Assembly (NCBI GenBank): GCA_027532905.1
Contig: JAPZUA010000005.1
Span: 340,008 to 404,007 of the forward strand
Direction of reading: 5' to 3'
From: Magnetospirillum sp.
GTDB taxonomy: Bacteria > Pseudomonadota > Alphaproteobacteria > CACIAM-22H2
Length of the DNA stretch: 64,000 bases
The position numbers and the translations under genes are program-made. How positions within the stretch are numbered: the first letter of the stretch is position 1; each line of letters starts with the position of its first letter. Shown one piece after another: positions 9,476 through 18,398 of this stretch. The notes below the pieces were generated by a model. The model made no database searches, was not told the origin of the DNA, and worked only from the letters and a program-made list of their open reading frames with translations.

Positions 9476-9994
9476 TCAGCGCGCGGCGTTCTGGCGCTGG
9501 CGGAAATCGAGCGCCAACTGGTTGCGGATATCGTCGGCGACCAGCTCCAACACCCGGTCGCGTGCGTTTTCGAGGCTTGTGCGCGTGGCGAATTCCGACG
9601 CTGTGATTTCATAATCTGTTATGAAGGACGAACTGCCGGAGAACACGCGCCGACCCTGCATATCGCGCAGCTCGAATGTCGCATTTGCCGTATAGCTGCT
9701 GCGGCTGATGATGTCATCGCGGCGCAACAGGATTGTCTGGCGCGGTTCCGAAAGACGGATGCGCAAAACGTAGCGCGAAGCCTGCGTCTGGCCTTGCGGC
9801 GTGATGCGGTCGAGCAGCGCGTTGCGCAGCACCTGGCCCGAACGGTCCGGGATCGGCTCGATGCGAATGGCGGAAAGCTGTTCGATTGCGTCGGCGCTGT
9901 CGCCCGCACGTCCAAGCAGCGGCTGGAAGCCGCAGCCTGCCAAGGCGACGGCGCACAGCGCGAACAGAAATGAACGACGGACAAGACGGCCCAT
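9476..9994 (-). CDS. lptE: LPS-assembly lipoprotein LptE
   Basis: Small 172-residue lipoprotein matching alphaproteobacterial LptE, the plug that sits in the LptD barrel. A short signal peptide ends in the lipobox LAGC with Cys21 as the lipidated residue, followed by GFQPLLG, which is characteristic of LptE. The body is the expected mix of short beta strands and a C-terminal helix (residues 120-170). The ATG at 9994 was chosen over an in-frame TTG two codons upstream. Pairing with lptD in a convergent arrangement is sensible functionally but unlike the frequent leuS-lptE-holA context. Confidence 0.85.
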   Translation of the reverse strand: MGRLVRRSFLFALCAVALAGCGFQPLLGRAGDSADAIEQLSAIRIEPIPDRSGQVLRNALLDRITPQGQTQASRYVLRIRLSEPRQTILLRRDDIISRSSYTANATFELRDMQGRRVFSGSSSFITDYEITASEFATRTSLENARDRVLELVADDIRNQLALDFRQRQNAAR

Positions 9995-10020
9995 GGACAA
10001 ACAGCTCCAGCGTTATTCAG

Positions 10021-10884
10021 CTAATCTAACACGGCATCGGGGTCGCGTGCACTGTGGCCGATGCGATGCAGCGCCAGGAACAGGCGGCTGAACAACTTGT
10101 CGGGCAGGACGAGCGTGGCCGCCAGCAGCAGCCAGACCAGCGCCAAAGGATGCGTCGAGGGCTTGCCGCGCCATTGGCGCCATAGCGCCCAGAGGCCGAC
10201 GAAACCATAGAGGTCGGGATGTTTGCCGCGCATCTGGCGCCAGATGCGCGCATGACGCTGCTGCGACACGCTGCGCAGCATGCCTGTCGCGAGCCGGCGA
10301 TAGCGGAACAGCGGCGCGGCAACCGCCACGCCGCGCAGTCCCGCCTTTGACAGGCGCAGATTGAACTCCCAGTCCTCGTAGCCTTCCAGCATGGTCTCGT
10401 CGTAGCCGCCGACCCGCTGCCACGTCGATTTGCGCATCAGCATGCAATAGGGCAGCTGATTGGTGGCGAGCTGCTCGAACCGGTTCCAGGTCTTGCGCAC
10501 CACGCCGCGCTCGTCGCCGAACACGTCGATCTGCGTATAGACGAAATCGACCGTCGGATCGGCATCGAGGATTGCCGCACAGCGTGCCAGCATGTCGGGG
10601 GCGATCCGGTCGTCGGCGTCGAGCGGCAGGACGTAGCTTCCCGAAGCTGCGGCAAAGCCCGCATTGCGCGCCGACGACAGGCCGCCATTAGGCTTGCGCA
10701 CGAACTTGATGTCGGGCGGCAGATCAGCCAGAAAAGCGAGCGTGGCGGGATCGTTCGAGCCGTCGTCGACGAGCACGATTTCGACGTCCGCGAAGGTTTG
10801 CGCTCGAACGCTGGCCAGCGTCTCCGCCAAGTAGCGGTGCGCGTTGTAGCACGGCACGACGACGCTGATGCGGGATACGGACAT
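10021..10884 (-). CDS. Family 2 glycosyltransferase
   Basis: A 287-residue GT-A fold glycosyltransferase. N-terminal VVPCYNAHRYL binds the nucleotide sugar, VLVDDGS and the DxD-like LDADD (about residue 93) bind the metal, and the ED motif in GYEDWEFNLR is the expected catalytic base region. A hydrophobic C-terminal stretch around WLLLAATLVL may associate with the membrane. It is the last gene of a minus-strand run of transferases; GTG at 10887 is an alternative start directly before the ATG. Donor and acceptor sugars cannot be told from sequence. Confidence 0.85.
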   Translation of the reverse strand: MSVSRISVVVPCYNAHRYLAETLASVRAQTFADVEIVLVDDGSNDPATLAFLADLPPDIKFVRKPNGGLSSARNAGFAAASGSYVLPLDADDRIAPDMLARCAAILDADPTVDFVYTQIDVFGDERGVVRKTWNRFEQLATNQLPYCMLMRKSTWQRVGGYDETMLEGYEDWEFNLRLSKAGLRGVAVAAPLFRYRRLATGMLRSVSQQRHARIWRQMRGKHPDLYGFVGLWALWRQWRGKPSTHPLALVWLLLAATLVLPDKLFSRLFLALHRIGHSARDPDAVLD

Positions 10885-10897
10885 CACGGGTGGGGTG

Positions 10898-11659
10898 TCA
10901 AAGGTCGGTCGGCCGGCAATCGGCCCAAATCTCGCCCCACAGCGTGCTCATCGCTTCGATGCGCAAGCCCGCCGCCGCCGTTTCGGCTGCGAACTCGGCC
11001 AGCGTGTGCTCGATGAAATGCTCGGGGTCGGACATGTAGTTCGCTCCCACTTCGCGGCGCAGCGCCATCTTCCAGTCGCGCTCGAACAGCGGCACGCGGA
11101 TCAGCACGCGCTGCGGCCGCGCCGTGGCGAGAAGATCGCGCAGAAACGCGACGCGCGCCTCGAGATGTTCGAGCACGTTGGACAGCATCACCACATTCCA
11201 CGGACCCGGCGGCAGTGCGCGTGTGGCATCGGCGGCGGCAAAACTCAAATTGGGCGGCTTGTCGGCGGCCTGCGCCTGCGCCAAGCGACCCGCATCGATC
11301 TCGACGCCGAGCACGCTTGCTTGCGGGCGCGCGCGCGCGACCGAGCGCGCAACCGCGCCATAGCCGCAGCCGATATCGAGCACGCGCGCGCCGTCCGGCA
11401 CGCGGTCCACGAAGAAATCATGGTAGCGCGTGAGCCTGTGCTTGGGATGCTCGGCCCCTCCATACGCCATGGCGCGCTCGTTGATCGCCAGATCGAGCGA
11501 CTGCTCGACGCCGAAGAGATTTGCAAGACCGCGTTTGGGATCGCCCGCACGGCCCTCGAGCACGAACAGGGCAAGCAGCAGGCGGCGGCGCAGGTACGCC
11601 GGCAGGAAACCCCAAAGCCGTCCCACAAGATCGGCTGCCACAAGCAGCATGCGTTTCAT
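10898..11659 (-). CDS. Class I SAM-dependent methyltransferase
   Basis: A 253-residue methyltransferase with the SAM-binding motif VLDIGCGYGAVA (about residues 90-101), an acidic motif II ending VEID and the LSNVLEHLE segment typical of UbiE/UbiG-like enzymes. The N-terminal 80 residues are hydrophobic and arginine-rich, suggesting an interface with membrane or glycan substrate. Its ATG overlaps the stop of the upstream glycosyltransferase by ATGA, so it probably methylates the same glycan. The exact substrate is unknown. Confidence 0.82.
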   Translation of the reverse strand: MKRMLLVAADLVGRLWGFLPAYLRRRLLLALFVLEGRAGDPKRGLANLFGVEQSLDLAINERAMAYGGAEHPKHRLTRYHDFFVDRVPDGARVLDIGCGYGAVARSVARARPQASVLGVEIDAGRLAQAQAADKPPNLSFAAADATRALPPGPWNVVMLSNVLEHLEARVAFLRDLLATARPQRVLIRVPLFERDWKMALRREVGANYMSDPEHFIEHTLAEFAAETAAAGLRIEAMSTLWGEIWADCRPTDL

Positions 11660-12756
11660 CGCGTGAGACTTTCGAAGATCGCGCGATGCCGGCCGATCCA
11701 ATGGCCGATATCGAATTTTGCGACGGCGCGCGCGCGCGCCAGGAGTGCCAGTTCGGCGACCCGCGCCGCAGTCGAAACCATCGCGGCGGCAAGCGCGTCA
11801 ACCGACGGCACTTGCGGCTCGTCCCAGACTTCGGGCACGGGCACGCCGTCGCCGGCATCGCCGACGAGTTCGGGCACCCCGCCGCTGGCCGAATAGACGA
11901 CCGGCAAACCGCACGCCATCGCCTCGATCACGGCATTTGGGCACGCGTCGTTATGTTTCGTCGAAACATATACATGCGCGCCGCGATACACGTCGGGCGC
12001 CTGGCTTTGCGTGTAGCGGCCGAAGAAGTAGACGCGGTCGGCGATGCCGAGACGTGCAACGCTCGTTCGCGCGCGCATCTCGGCCATCGGCGCCATCCAA
12101 CCCGCAAGATGCAGCCTGGCATCGAGGCCGCTTGCGACGGCGGCCGCGAAGCCCAGCAGCGCGTTCTCGATGCGATAGTAGAGATGGAGATCCATCTTGC
12201 CCGTCATCAAGAATACGACAGGACCGTCGAGCGGCTTCTCGCGCGGCACGAAAAGTTTGGTATCGACGGCATTGTAGAGGATTTCGCCGGGCCCGCTGCG
12301 CGGCCCCAAAAACAGATTCGAGGCGCGGCGGCAGAACTCGCTCTGCCAGAATACGTAGTCGGCTTGGTGGTACGTGCGCGCCATGCGCGCATTCTCGGCC
12401 TTCCAGTCGCCGCTGTACCAGGCCGGGTAGAACACGCCATTCTGGTTGTGCACGATCGGAATTCCGCGCCGCTTGAGCATGGCAATCGCAACATCCGGCA
12501 GATAGGGCGCGTTGCTGAGCGCGTAGACGAGATTGTAGCGCAGGCGTTCTTCGGGGAAAAACTCGGTGAGCCGCTTGACCTTCACGAGCGGCCCGCCGAC
12601 GTCGCCGGTGATCGCACCGCCATACTGCACGCGCGGTGCACCCCGCTTGCCTGAAAACGGCACGGTCGCGACGGCGCCGAGCCCGAGCAGAGTGCTGTAG
12701 GCGCGCCGTGCGATGACTTTTGCCAAGGGTGTTGATCGCCGTTCGTCGTCGCTCAT
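11656..12756 (-). CDS. Family 4-type (GT-B) glycosyltransferase
   Basis: A 366-residue GT-B glycosyltransferase. The C-terminal donor-binding half contains YVSTKHNDACPNAVIEAMAC followed by GLPVV and GGVPELVGD, the standard E-x7-E-like region of retaining GT4 enzymes. The N-terminal half includes HNQNGVFYPAWY for acceptor binding. The ATG at 12756 overlaps the preceding methyltransferase stop by 4 bp, and its own stop overlaps the next methyltransferase start in the same way. The sugar is unknown. Confidence 0.85.
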   Translation of the reverse strand: MSDDERRSTPLAKVIARRAYSTLLGLGAVATVPFSGKRGAPRVQYGGAITGDVGGPLVKVKRLTEFFPEERLRYNLVYALSNAPYLPDVAIAMLKRRGIPIVHNQNGVFYPAWYSGDWKAENARMARTYHQADYVFWQSEFCRRASNLFLGPRSGPGEILYNAVDTKLFVPREKPLDGPVVFLMTGKMDLHLYYRIENALLGFAAAVASGLDARLHLAGWMAPMAEMRARTSVARLGIADRVYFFGRYTQSQAPDVYRGAHVYVSTKHNDACPNAVIEAMACGLPVVYSASGGVPELVGDAGDGVPVPEVWDEPQVPSVDALAAAMVSTAARVAELALLARARAVAKFDIGHWIGRHRAIFESLTR

Positions 12757-13553
12757 CGCGCGGGCTTTCGCGCAATGCCCATCAGCATGTGGGCGACGAG
12801 ACCCGACCATACGAACGGAGCCAGCCCCGCACCGATCGCCTTCGTGAATTTCCAGTCGTAGTGCAGGCCAAAATTCTGCCACAGCACGCGCACCAACCCC
12901 TGGCGCTTGCCGATCGGGCGCAGATCGAGCACTTCGAAGCCGCTGTTGGCAAGATAGCCGCGCATTTCTCCGCGCGTCAGGCGCCATTGGTAGAAACGCG
13001 CGTTCTGCGGGCTCGCCGCGGCCGTGCGCCGCAGATCGAACGCCGCTGCCAGCGAATGGCGTAGATTGTCGAACGGCGTGGTGATGAACAGATAGCCGCC
13101 GGGCTTCAGCACGCGCCAGGCCTCGCGCAGGCACGGATCGAGGCCGTCTTCGAAATGCTCGAACGTGCCCCACGAGAAATAGCCGTCGAACGATTCGTCC
13201 GCCAGGCCCGTGGCGCGGATGTCGCCCGCCTCGAATCGCTGGTCGGGAAACACGCCGCGCAGTTGGGCGACGGTCTGGGCCGAGAGATCGAGTCCGAGCG
13301 TGGGATAGCCGGCCTTCGTGAAAAACGCCGTCCATTCGCCGAGCCCGCAGCCGCCGTCGAGCAGACGCGCACCTTTCGGCAGGCTTTCGATATAGGGCCG
13401 CATCAGGCGGTACTCGTCCTTGCGCGCGACGCGGTCGATGGCGCCCGACGGCCCGCCCATCTGCTGCCAGACTTTGGTCCAGTGGGCGGCGACGAAGGCG
13501 GTTTCGTCCTGGCCGGCCGCGTCGGGGGAAACGGTCATATAGTCTTTGCGCAT
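12753..13553 (-). CDS. Class I SAM-dependent methyltransferase
   Basis: A 266-residue methyltransferase with motif I LLDGGCGLGEWT (about residues 62-73), motif II GLDLS and FSWGTFEHFEDG before a helix ending VLKPGGYLFITTP, the usual post-I signature. The ATG at 13553 is chosen because residues upstream in the open frame show no family resemblance. It lies 22 bp after asnB and overlaps the following glycosyltransferase by ATGA, so it is part of one glycan-modifying operon. Confidence 0.83.
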   Translation of the reverse strand: MRKDYMTVSPDAAGQDETAFVAAHWTKVWQQMGGPSGAIDRVARKDEYRLMRPYIESLPKGARLLDGGCGLGEWTAFFTKAGYPTLGLDLSAQTVAQLRGVFPDQRFEAGDIRATGLADESFDGYFSWGTFEHFEDGLDPCLREAWRVLKPGGYLFITTPFDNLRHSLAAAFDLRRTAAASPQNARFYQWRLTRGEMRGYLANSGFEVLDLRPIGKRQGLVRVLWQNFGLHYDWKFTKAIGAGLAPFVWSGLVAHMLMGIARKPAR

Positions 13554-13575
13554 GGCGTGTTCTTTCGTCGAAAAC

Positions 13576-15534
13576 TTACGCGGCCAGCGGCAGCGCAACG
13601 CGGTGGGCGGCAAGCGTTGCGTCGTCGGCGGCGCGCAAAACTGGCCGGTCGGCCTGCTGCGCGCACCATTCGGCAAGCACCATAAGGCCCCAAAGCTCGA
13701 AGCCGAGCGGCGCTTGGCGCGCCAAGTGCGCGTCGCGCACCTGCAGCACCGCGTCGCGCCGCATGAGTCCGATCGCGTCGATGCGCGCGGCCGACAGCGT
13801 GTGCATCACGAGATCGCGCCCGGGACCGGCGAGCCAATCGTGGATCGGCACGCTGAAGCCTTGCTTGGGCGCATTGCCGACGGCGGGTCCCAGACGCTCG
13901 CTCGCAAGCTGGCGCAGCACGCGCTTGCCGCCGCGCATCGTCGCGCGCAGCTCGGTCGGCAAAGCTTGACCGAGTGCTGCCAGCTCCGGCGTCAGCAAAG
14001 GTGCACGCGCTTCAAGCCCGTGCGCCATCGTCATGCGGTCGACTTTGACAAGAATGTCGTTGGCCAAATAGACCGACATGTCGGCACGCTGCAGCGCGCC
14101 CAAATCGACGTCGCGGTCGACGCCGGTTGCGGCGGCAAGATCGTCGAGCGCAGCCAGGGCGGCCGCTCGGGCGGCACCGTCTTCGAGCAAAGCGGCGGCG
14201 GCCTGCGGCATCCAAGCGCCGTTCCACGAAAAATGCGCGGCCCCCGACGCAAGCGGAGCCGCACGCAGGAATCGGCGCAGCTTGTAACTCGGCGATACCT
14301 TGCCGCCCGAAACAGGCAGAAACTGCCCAAGCCACGCCATCGCTTGGCGCGCGACCATCGGCAGCGGCGCCACAAAACGGCGATGGATCAGTGTGGCGCG
14401 CTGCGTGAGATAGCCGCCGAAAAGCTCGTCGCCGCCGTCGCCGCTGATCGCGACTTTGAAATCCTTGGCGACCGCTTTGGCAAGCGCCCATACCGGCATG
14501 GCCGAGGAATCGGCCAATGGATCGTCGGCATGCGCGACGATGCGCGCAAAATCGTCGAGCAAGGAAGCCGTTGCCGGAACCTGCTCGAGCCGCACGCCGA
14601 GCCGATCAGCCACGCGCTTGGCACCCGAGATTTCGCTGAAGCGCGGATCGTCGAACGCGACGCAATAGGCCGTCGTCAAGCGGCCCTGGCGCACGGCACT
14701 TTCGGCAACCAATGACGAGTCGATGCCGCCCGACAAAAACAGCGCGATCGGCACGTCACTGCGCAAGGCGATCGCCACGCTGCGGTCGATCTCTGCTGCG
14801 ACGGCGGCGGCAGCAGCCGGCATCGTGGTCGGCACTTGCGTCGGCGTCGATGCACCGTCGCCCGCGGGCGTCCAGAAAACACCGTCTTCCACACGGTCGC
14901 GCCGATAGCGGCGCCACGTGCCGGGCCGCAGACGCCGCACGGCGCGTATCAGCGTCGCCTCTTCCGGCACGTAGTTGAGGCACAGATAGCGGCCGAGCGC
15001 TTGCCGGTCGATCGCGCGCGCATCGGCCGACAGCAGATCGGCCAGTGCGCCGAGTTCGGACGCGAACGTGACGCGACCCGGCGCTTCGTGCAGCATCAGC
15101 GGCTTTTCGCCGAACCGATCGCGCGCCACGAACAGACTGCCGCCGGCCCGGTCGGCGATCGCGAACGCGAACATGCCGCGCAAGCGGGCGGGCAGCCCGG
15201 TGCCCCACTGGCGATAGCCCGCAAGCAGAATCTCGGTATCCGAGCGCGTGCGGAACCGCGCACCCAGCGCTTCAAGCTCGGCGCGCAGTTCGACGAAATT
15301 GTAGATCTCGCCGTTGAACGCGACGACCAGCGACGCGTCTTCGGTCGCCATCGGCTGGTCGCCGGTCGCAAGGTCGATGATCGACAGGCGGCGATGGCCG
15401 AGAAAAAACGAGGCGTCCGCCCAGAACGCGCCGCCGTCAGGTCCGCGATGGGCGAGGCGCTGCGTGGCCGCCCACAGCAAGCCCGGTTCGGGCGGAGCCC
15501 CCTGCCAGACGAACTGTCCGAAAATGCCGCACAT
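13576..15534 (-). CDS. asnB: Glutamine-hydrolysing asparagine synthase-type amidotransferase
   Basis: A 652-residue two-domain protein. Residues 1-200 form a class II glutaminase with the nucleophile Cys2 in MCGIFG, RLAHRGPDG and FNGEIYN. The C-terminal half is an ATP-pyrophosphatase synthetase domain with the P-loop LSGGIDSS (about residue 270) and SGDGGDELFGGY. True AsnB makes asparagine; its setting here between a GT2 gene and a methyltransferase, like other AsnB homologues in O-antigen clusters, suggests amidation of a sugar carboxylate. The enzyme class is clear; the substrate is inference. Confidence 0.88.
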   Translation of the reverse strand: MCGIFGQFVWQGAPPEPGLLWAATQRLAHRGPDGGAFWADASFFLGHRRLSIIDLATGDQPMATEDASLVVAFNGEIYNFVELRAELEALGARFRTRSDTEILLAGYRQWGTGLPARLRGMFAFAIADRAGGSLFVARDRFGEKPLMLHEAPGRVTFASELGALADLLSADARAIDRQALGRYLCLNYVPEEATLIRAVRRLRPGTWRRYRRDRVEDGVFWTPAGDGASTPTQVPTTMPAAAAAVAAEIDRSVAIALRSDVPIALFLSGGIDSSLVAESAVRQGRLTTAYCVAFDDPRFSEISGAKRVADRLGVRLEQVPATASLLDDFARIVAHADDPLADSSAMPVWALAKAVAKDFKVAISGDGGDELFGGYLTQRATLIHRRFVAPLPMVARQAMAWLGQFLPVSGGKVSPSYKLRRFLRAAPLASGAAHFSWNGAWMPQAAAALLEDGAARAAALAALDDLAAATGVDRDVDLGALQRADMSVYLANDILVKVDRMTMAHGLEARAPLLTPELAALGQALPTELRATMRGGKRVLRQLASERLGPAVGNAPKQGFSVPIHDWLAGPGRDLVMHTLSAARIDAIGLMRRDAVLQVRDAHLARQAPLGFELWGLMVLAEWCAQQADRPVLRAADDATLAAHRVALPLAA

Positions 15535-15545
15535 CGGCCCGACCG

Positions 15546-16514
15546 TTACGCCGAAGCGCTGCGCCAGACGTTGCGGATCTTGTAGGTCGTGCGCGATCCG
15601 CTGCCGTAATAGACGCGCACGATGATCTCGGCCAACACGCCCACCAGCAGGAACTGCAGACCGCTCACGGCCAGGAACAGCGACAGCAGGAACCAGCCGC
15701 TATGGTCGCGCACCGTGGGCGTGCCGGTCGCAAGCGCCCAAACCAGCAGGGTCGATCCGATTGCGAAGGCGACGGCGAAAAAGCCGAGCGCGATGGCGCC
15801 GAAGGCGCGGATCGGACGGTCGAGATAGCGCGTCAAAAACAGCAAGAAGACGAGATCGAGCAGCACGTTGAAGGTGCGGCCGATTCCGTAGTTCGACTGG
15901 CCGACCGGCCGCTCGATGTTTTCGATCGGGATTTCGTCGATGCGCGCACCCGCCATCTTGGCGAACACCGGAATGAAGCGGTGGTTCTCGCCAAGCAGGC
16001 GGAAATCGCGCACGATCTCGGTGCGGTAGCCGCGAAAGGTCGTGCCGATGTCGTGGATCTCGAGCTTGGTGATCCAGCGCAGCAAAGCGTTCGCCGCGCG
16101 CGAGGGCCAGCGGCGCACGATGCCTTCCTGGCGCTGGTGGCGCCAGCCGCATACGACGTCGAGCCCCTCTTCCAGGCGCGCCAGGAAAATCGGGATTTCC
16201 TCGGGAAAATGCTGCAGATCGGCGTCGAGCGAGACGATGAATTCGCCTTTCGCTTCGTCCATGCCGGCCTGCAAGGCCGCCGTCTGGCCGTAGTTGCGGC
16301 GCAGCTCGACCACGGCGATGTGGGCGTCGGCCTTGGCGAGTTCGCGCGCAACTTTGAGGCTCGTATCGCGGCTGCCGTCGTCGACCAGCACGATTTCGTA
16401 GTCGTAGCGGTCGGCCACGGTCGCCATCGCCGCACCGATGCGCCGCACGAATTCCGGCAGGACGCGCTCTTCGTTGTAGACGGGCGCTACAATGCTGACG
16501 AGTTTTTTGTCCAT
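15546..16514 (-). CDS. Polyprenyl-phosphate glycosyltransferase (GT2, GtrB/ArnC-like)
   Basis: A 322-residue GT2 enzyme with the DPM1-type catalytic domain (residues 1-220: VAPVYNEERVLPEFV, VLVDDGSRD, SLDADLQHFPEEIP, then GTTFRGYR) and two C-terminal transmembrane segments (about 230-255 and 270-300). This layout is that of enzymes that transfer a sugar or aminosugar to undecaprenyl phosphate for later periplasmic use. The ATG at 16514 is preferred to a TTG at 16532. Neighbours are asnB downstream and a methyltransferase upstream. A partner GT-C protein may be the gene at 18395. Confidence 0.87.
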   Translation of the reverse strand: MDKKLVSIVAPVYNEERVLPEFVRRIGAAMATVADRYDYEIVLVDDGSRDTSLKVARELAKADAHIAVVELRRNYGQTAALQAGMDEAKGEFIVSLDADLQHFPEEIPIFLARLEEGLDVVCGWRHQRQEGIVRRWPSRAANALLRWITKLEIHDIGTTFRGYRTEIVRDFRLLGENHRFIPVFAKMAGARIDEIPIENIERPVGQSNYGIGRTFNVLLDLVFLLFLTRYLDRPIRAFGAIALGFFAVAFAIGSTLLVWALATGTPTVRDHSGWFLLSLFLAVSGLQFLLVGVLAEIIVRVYYGSGSRTTYKIRNVWRSASA

Positions 16515-16559
16515 TTTATGGAGGGCGTCCAAACCGTTGGAAAGCGAGCAGATCAGCGC

Positions 16560-17381
16560 TCAAGATGCCGGATTCGTGGCGACGGCGGTCCAGCTGTAGC
16601 CGTGGCGATGATGCAGGCTTATATCGACGAAGCCTGCATCGGTCAACAAAGCGCGAACACGCGCTTGCGTGTAGTATTCAGCCCAATTCGGCGCAAGCTG
16701 ATCGTAGACGACAAGCATGCGCTTGGACCAAGTCAGCGGCGAAATCACGCGCGCCAGATAGCGCCCAAGCGGCAAGCCGGGAATCCGGCGGCACAAGGCG
16801 GCATAGGCCGACAGCGGCACCGTGAGCGCCCAGGCCAATGCCTCGCTCGCCCGGCGCGGCAACAAGCGCACGAGGGCGCGCAGCGGCAAGGCCAGCGCCA
16901 GATAGAGGCCATTGCCTTCGCGCCCATAGACCCAGATCAGCATTTTGCCGCCGGGTGCGAGGCTGCGGCGTGCGGCCTTCGCGACCGGCAGCGGATCTGG
17001 AATATGGTGCAGCACGCCGATCGAAACCGCCCAATCGAGACCGGCGACATCGGCCGGCAACTCGTCGCCGCGCATGTTCAACAGGCGCACCCGGTCGCCG
17101 TACTGCGCCGTGTTGGCGACGAGCGTGGCAAAGCCTGCCGACGGTTCGACGGCCGTGACATGGGCGGCACCGGCATCGAGCAGCATATTGACGATGCGGC
17201 CCGTGCCGCTGCCGATGTCGAGCACGTGGCGGCCGGCAAAACCGTCCGGCGGCACCAGCGGCCCGACAATGTCCTGCCAAAGCGCCTGGCTGCCGTAGAA
17301 GCCGTCGTTTGCGGTGAAACGCGTCCATTGCGCGCCGAAATCGGCGATCGTGGCGGTACGCGCCTGGTCCTTGTCGGTCAT
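16560..17381 (-). CDS. Class I SAM-dependent methyltransferase
   Basis: A 273-residue methyltransferase. Motif I is VLDIGSGTGRIV (about residues 54-65), followed by AVEPSAGF and the segment WAVSIGVLHHIPDP, with LAPGGKMLIWVYGREGNG after it, a variant common in glycan-cluster methyltransferases. The C-terminal third is hydrophobic and probably binds the acceptor. ATG at 17381 begins MTDKDQAR, and the upstream open frame has no conserved content. It is divergent from the zinc-ribbon methyltransferase at 17505. Confidence 0.83.
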   Translation of the reverse strand: MTDKDQARTATIADFGAQWTRFTANDGFYGSQALWQDIVGPLVPPDGFAGRHVLDIGSGTGRIVNMLLDAGAAHVTAVEPSAGFATLVANTAQYGDRVRLLNMRGDELPADVAGLDWAVSIGVLHHIPDPLPVAKAARRSLAPGGKMLIWVYGREGNGLYLALALPLRALVRLLPRRASEALAWALTVPLSAYAALCRRIPGLPLGRYLARVISPLTWSKRMLVVYDQLAPNWAEYYTQARVRALLTDAGFVDISLHHRHGYSWTAVATNPAS

Positions 17382-17427
17382 TTCAGTCTCGTGCTCCAAG
17401 GCCTTGGGAATCGCCGCGCCGTCGCGC

Positions 17428-17457
17428 TTGTTTGCCGACGCGGCCCCGACGTAAAAT
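17428..17457 (+). promoter_or_regulatory. Candidate promoter in the 17382-17504 divergent gap
   Basis: Within the 123-bp gap between two divergent methyltransferase genes there is TTGTTT at 17428-17433 and TAAAAT at 17452-17457, an 18-bp spacing close to a sigma-70 consensus. It would drive the + strand pair 17505-20107 with a leader of about 40 bases. By eye only. Confidence 0.3.
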
Positions 17458-17504
17458 CCGGCGTCTTTTTGTCCGACGCCCATCCGCGCGAGCCACAGCC
17501 CAGC

Positions 17505-18398
17505 ATGTCACAAGCATCGAACCCTTGTCCCGTTTGCGGCGGCGCGCGCCGCGATTGGGCGACCAAACAGGGGCGGCTCGTGCAGCGCTGCGTCGCTTGC
17601 CGCCTCGTGCTCGTACCCGCAGGCGTCGCGACCGGCCCGACGGGCGTCAGCATCTACGAAGAAGAGGTGCCGATTTTCGCCGCCGACGGCAATCTCGACT
17701 ACTATCTCGACGACGCGCAGTTCGAGAATTTTCGCATCAAGCTCGACTGGGTGCGACGCTATCTGCCCGATGGCGCGCGTCTTCTCGATGCCGGTGCCAA
17801 TTACGGCCATTTCCTCAAGCTCGCGCAGGCGGTCTACCGCACCGAAGGCTTCGACATCAGCCCTGCCGCGGTCGCCTATTCGCGCACGCAGTTCGGCGTC
17901 GACAATGTCGTGGCCTCGATCTACGCGCTGCCCGCCGAACGCAGCGGCCCCTACGACGGCATCGTCAATTTCGACGTGATCGAGCATGTCGACGATCCGC
18001 GCCGCGCCCTTCAAGCGCTGCGCGCGACCATGAAGCCGGGTGCGCTGCTGTTCGTGACCACGCCCGATGCGGGCAGCCTTGTGGCAACGCTGATGGGCCT
18101 GCGCTGGCACTATCTCGACCCCGTGCAGCACATCGTGCTGTTCGACCGCGCCAACCTGCAAAGCCTGCTGGCGCAGACCGGCTTCGAGACGCTGGCAATG
18201 CGCACGATCGGGCATCGCTATCGCTTGAGCTACGTGCTCGACCGGCTGTGCTATCTCAACCGCGACGGCGTGCTGAGCATGCCGCTGCGCCTCGCGCGCT
18301 GGCTGCTGCGCCCGTTGCGCGGCCTGTCGGTCGCGATCAATGCGGGCGACGTGATGGGCATCGTTGCGCGCCGCAGCGACGGACCCAACGCAGCATGA
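17505..18398 (+). CDS. Zinc-ribbon class I methyltransferase
   Basis: A 297-residue methyltransferase with an N-terminal zinc-ribbon (CPVCGG near residue 8 and CVACRL near 31) fused to a SAM domain: LLDAGANYGHFL (about 88-99), then VNFDVIEHVDDPRRAL and MKPGALLFVTTP. Enzymes of this C-x2-C type occur in sugar-modifying pathways such as those for C-methyl or O-methyl deoxysugars. It overlaps the membrane protein at 18395 by ATGA. The motif I residues LLDAGAN differ slightly from the usual E/DxGxGxG, having Asn in place of the last Gly. Confidence 0.82.
   Translation: MSQASNPCPVCGGARRDWATKQGRLVQRCVACRLVLVPAGVATGPTGVSIYEEEVPIFAADGNLDYYLDDAQFENFRIKLDWVRRYLPDGARLLDAGANYGHFLKLAQAVYRTEGFDISPAAVAYSRTQFGVDNVVASIYALPAERSGPYDGIVNFDVIEHVDDPRRALQALRATMKPGALLFVTTPDAGSLVATLMGLRWHYLDPVQHIVLFDRANLQSLLAQTGFETLAMRTIGHRYRLSYVLDRLCYLNRDGVLSMPLRLARWLLRPLRGLSVAINAGDVMGIVARRSDGPNAA

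Noticed and set aside
11331..11341. Runs of alternating GC, such as gcgcgcgcgc
   Set aside because: These are codon-bias effects of Ala/Arg-rich coding sequence in a GC-rich genome, not repeats of interest.
15702..17504. Long upstream extension of the methyltransferase starting at 17505
   Set aside because: The region is antisense to a GT2 gene and a methyltransferase; the zinc-ribbon start at 17505 gives a complete domain.
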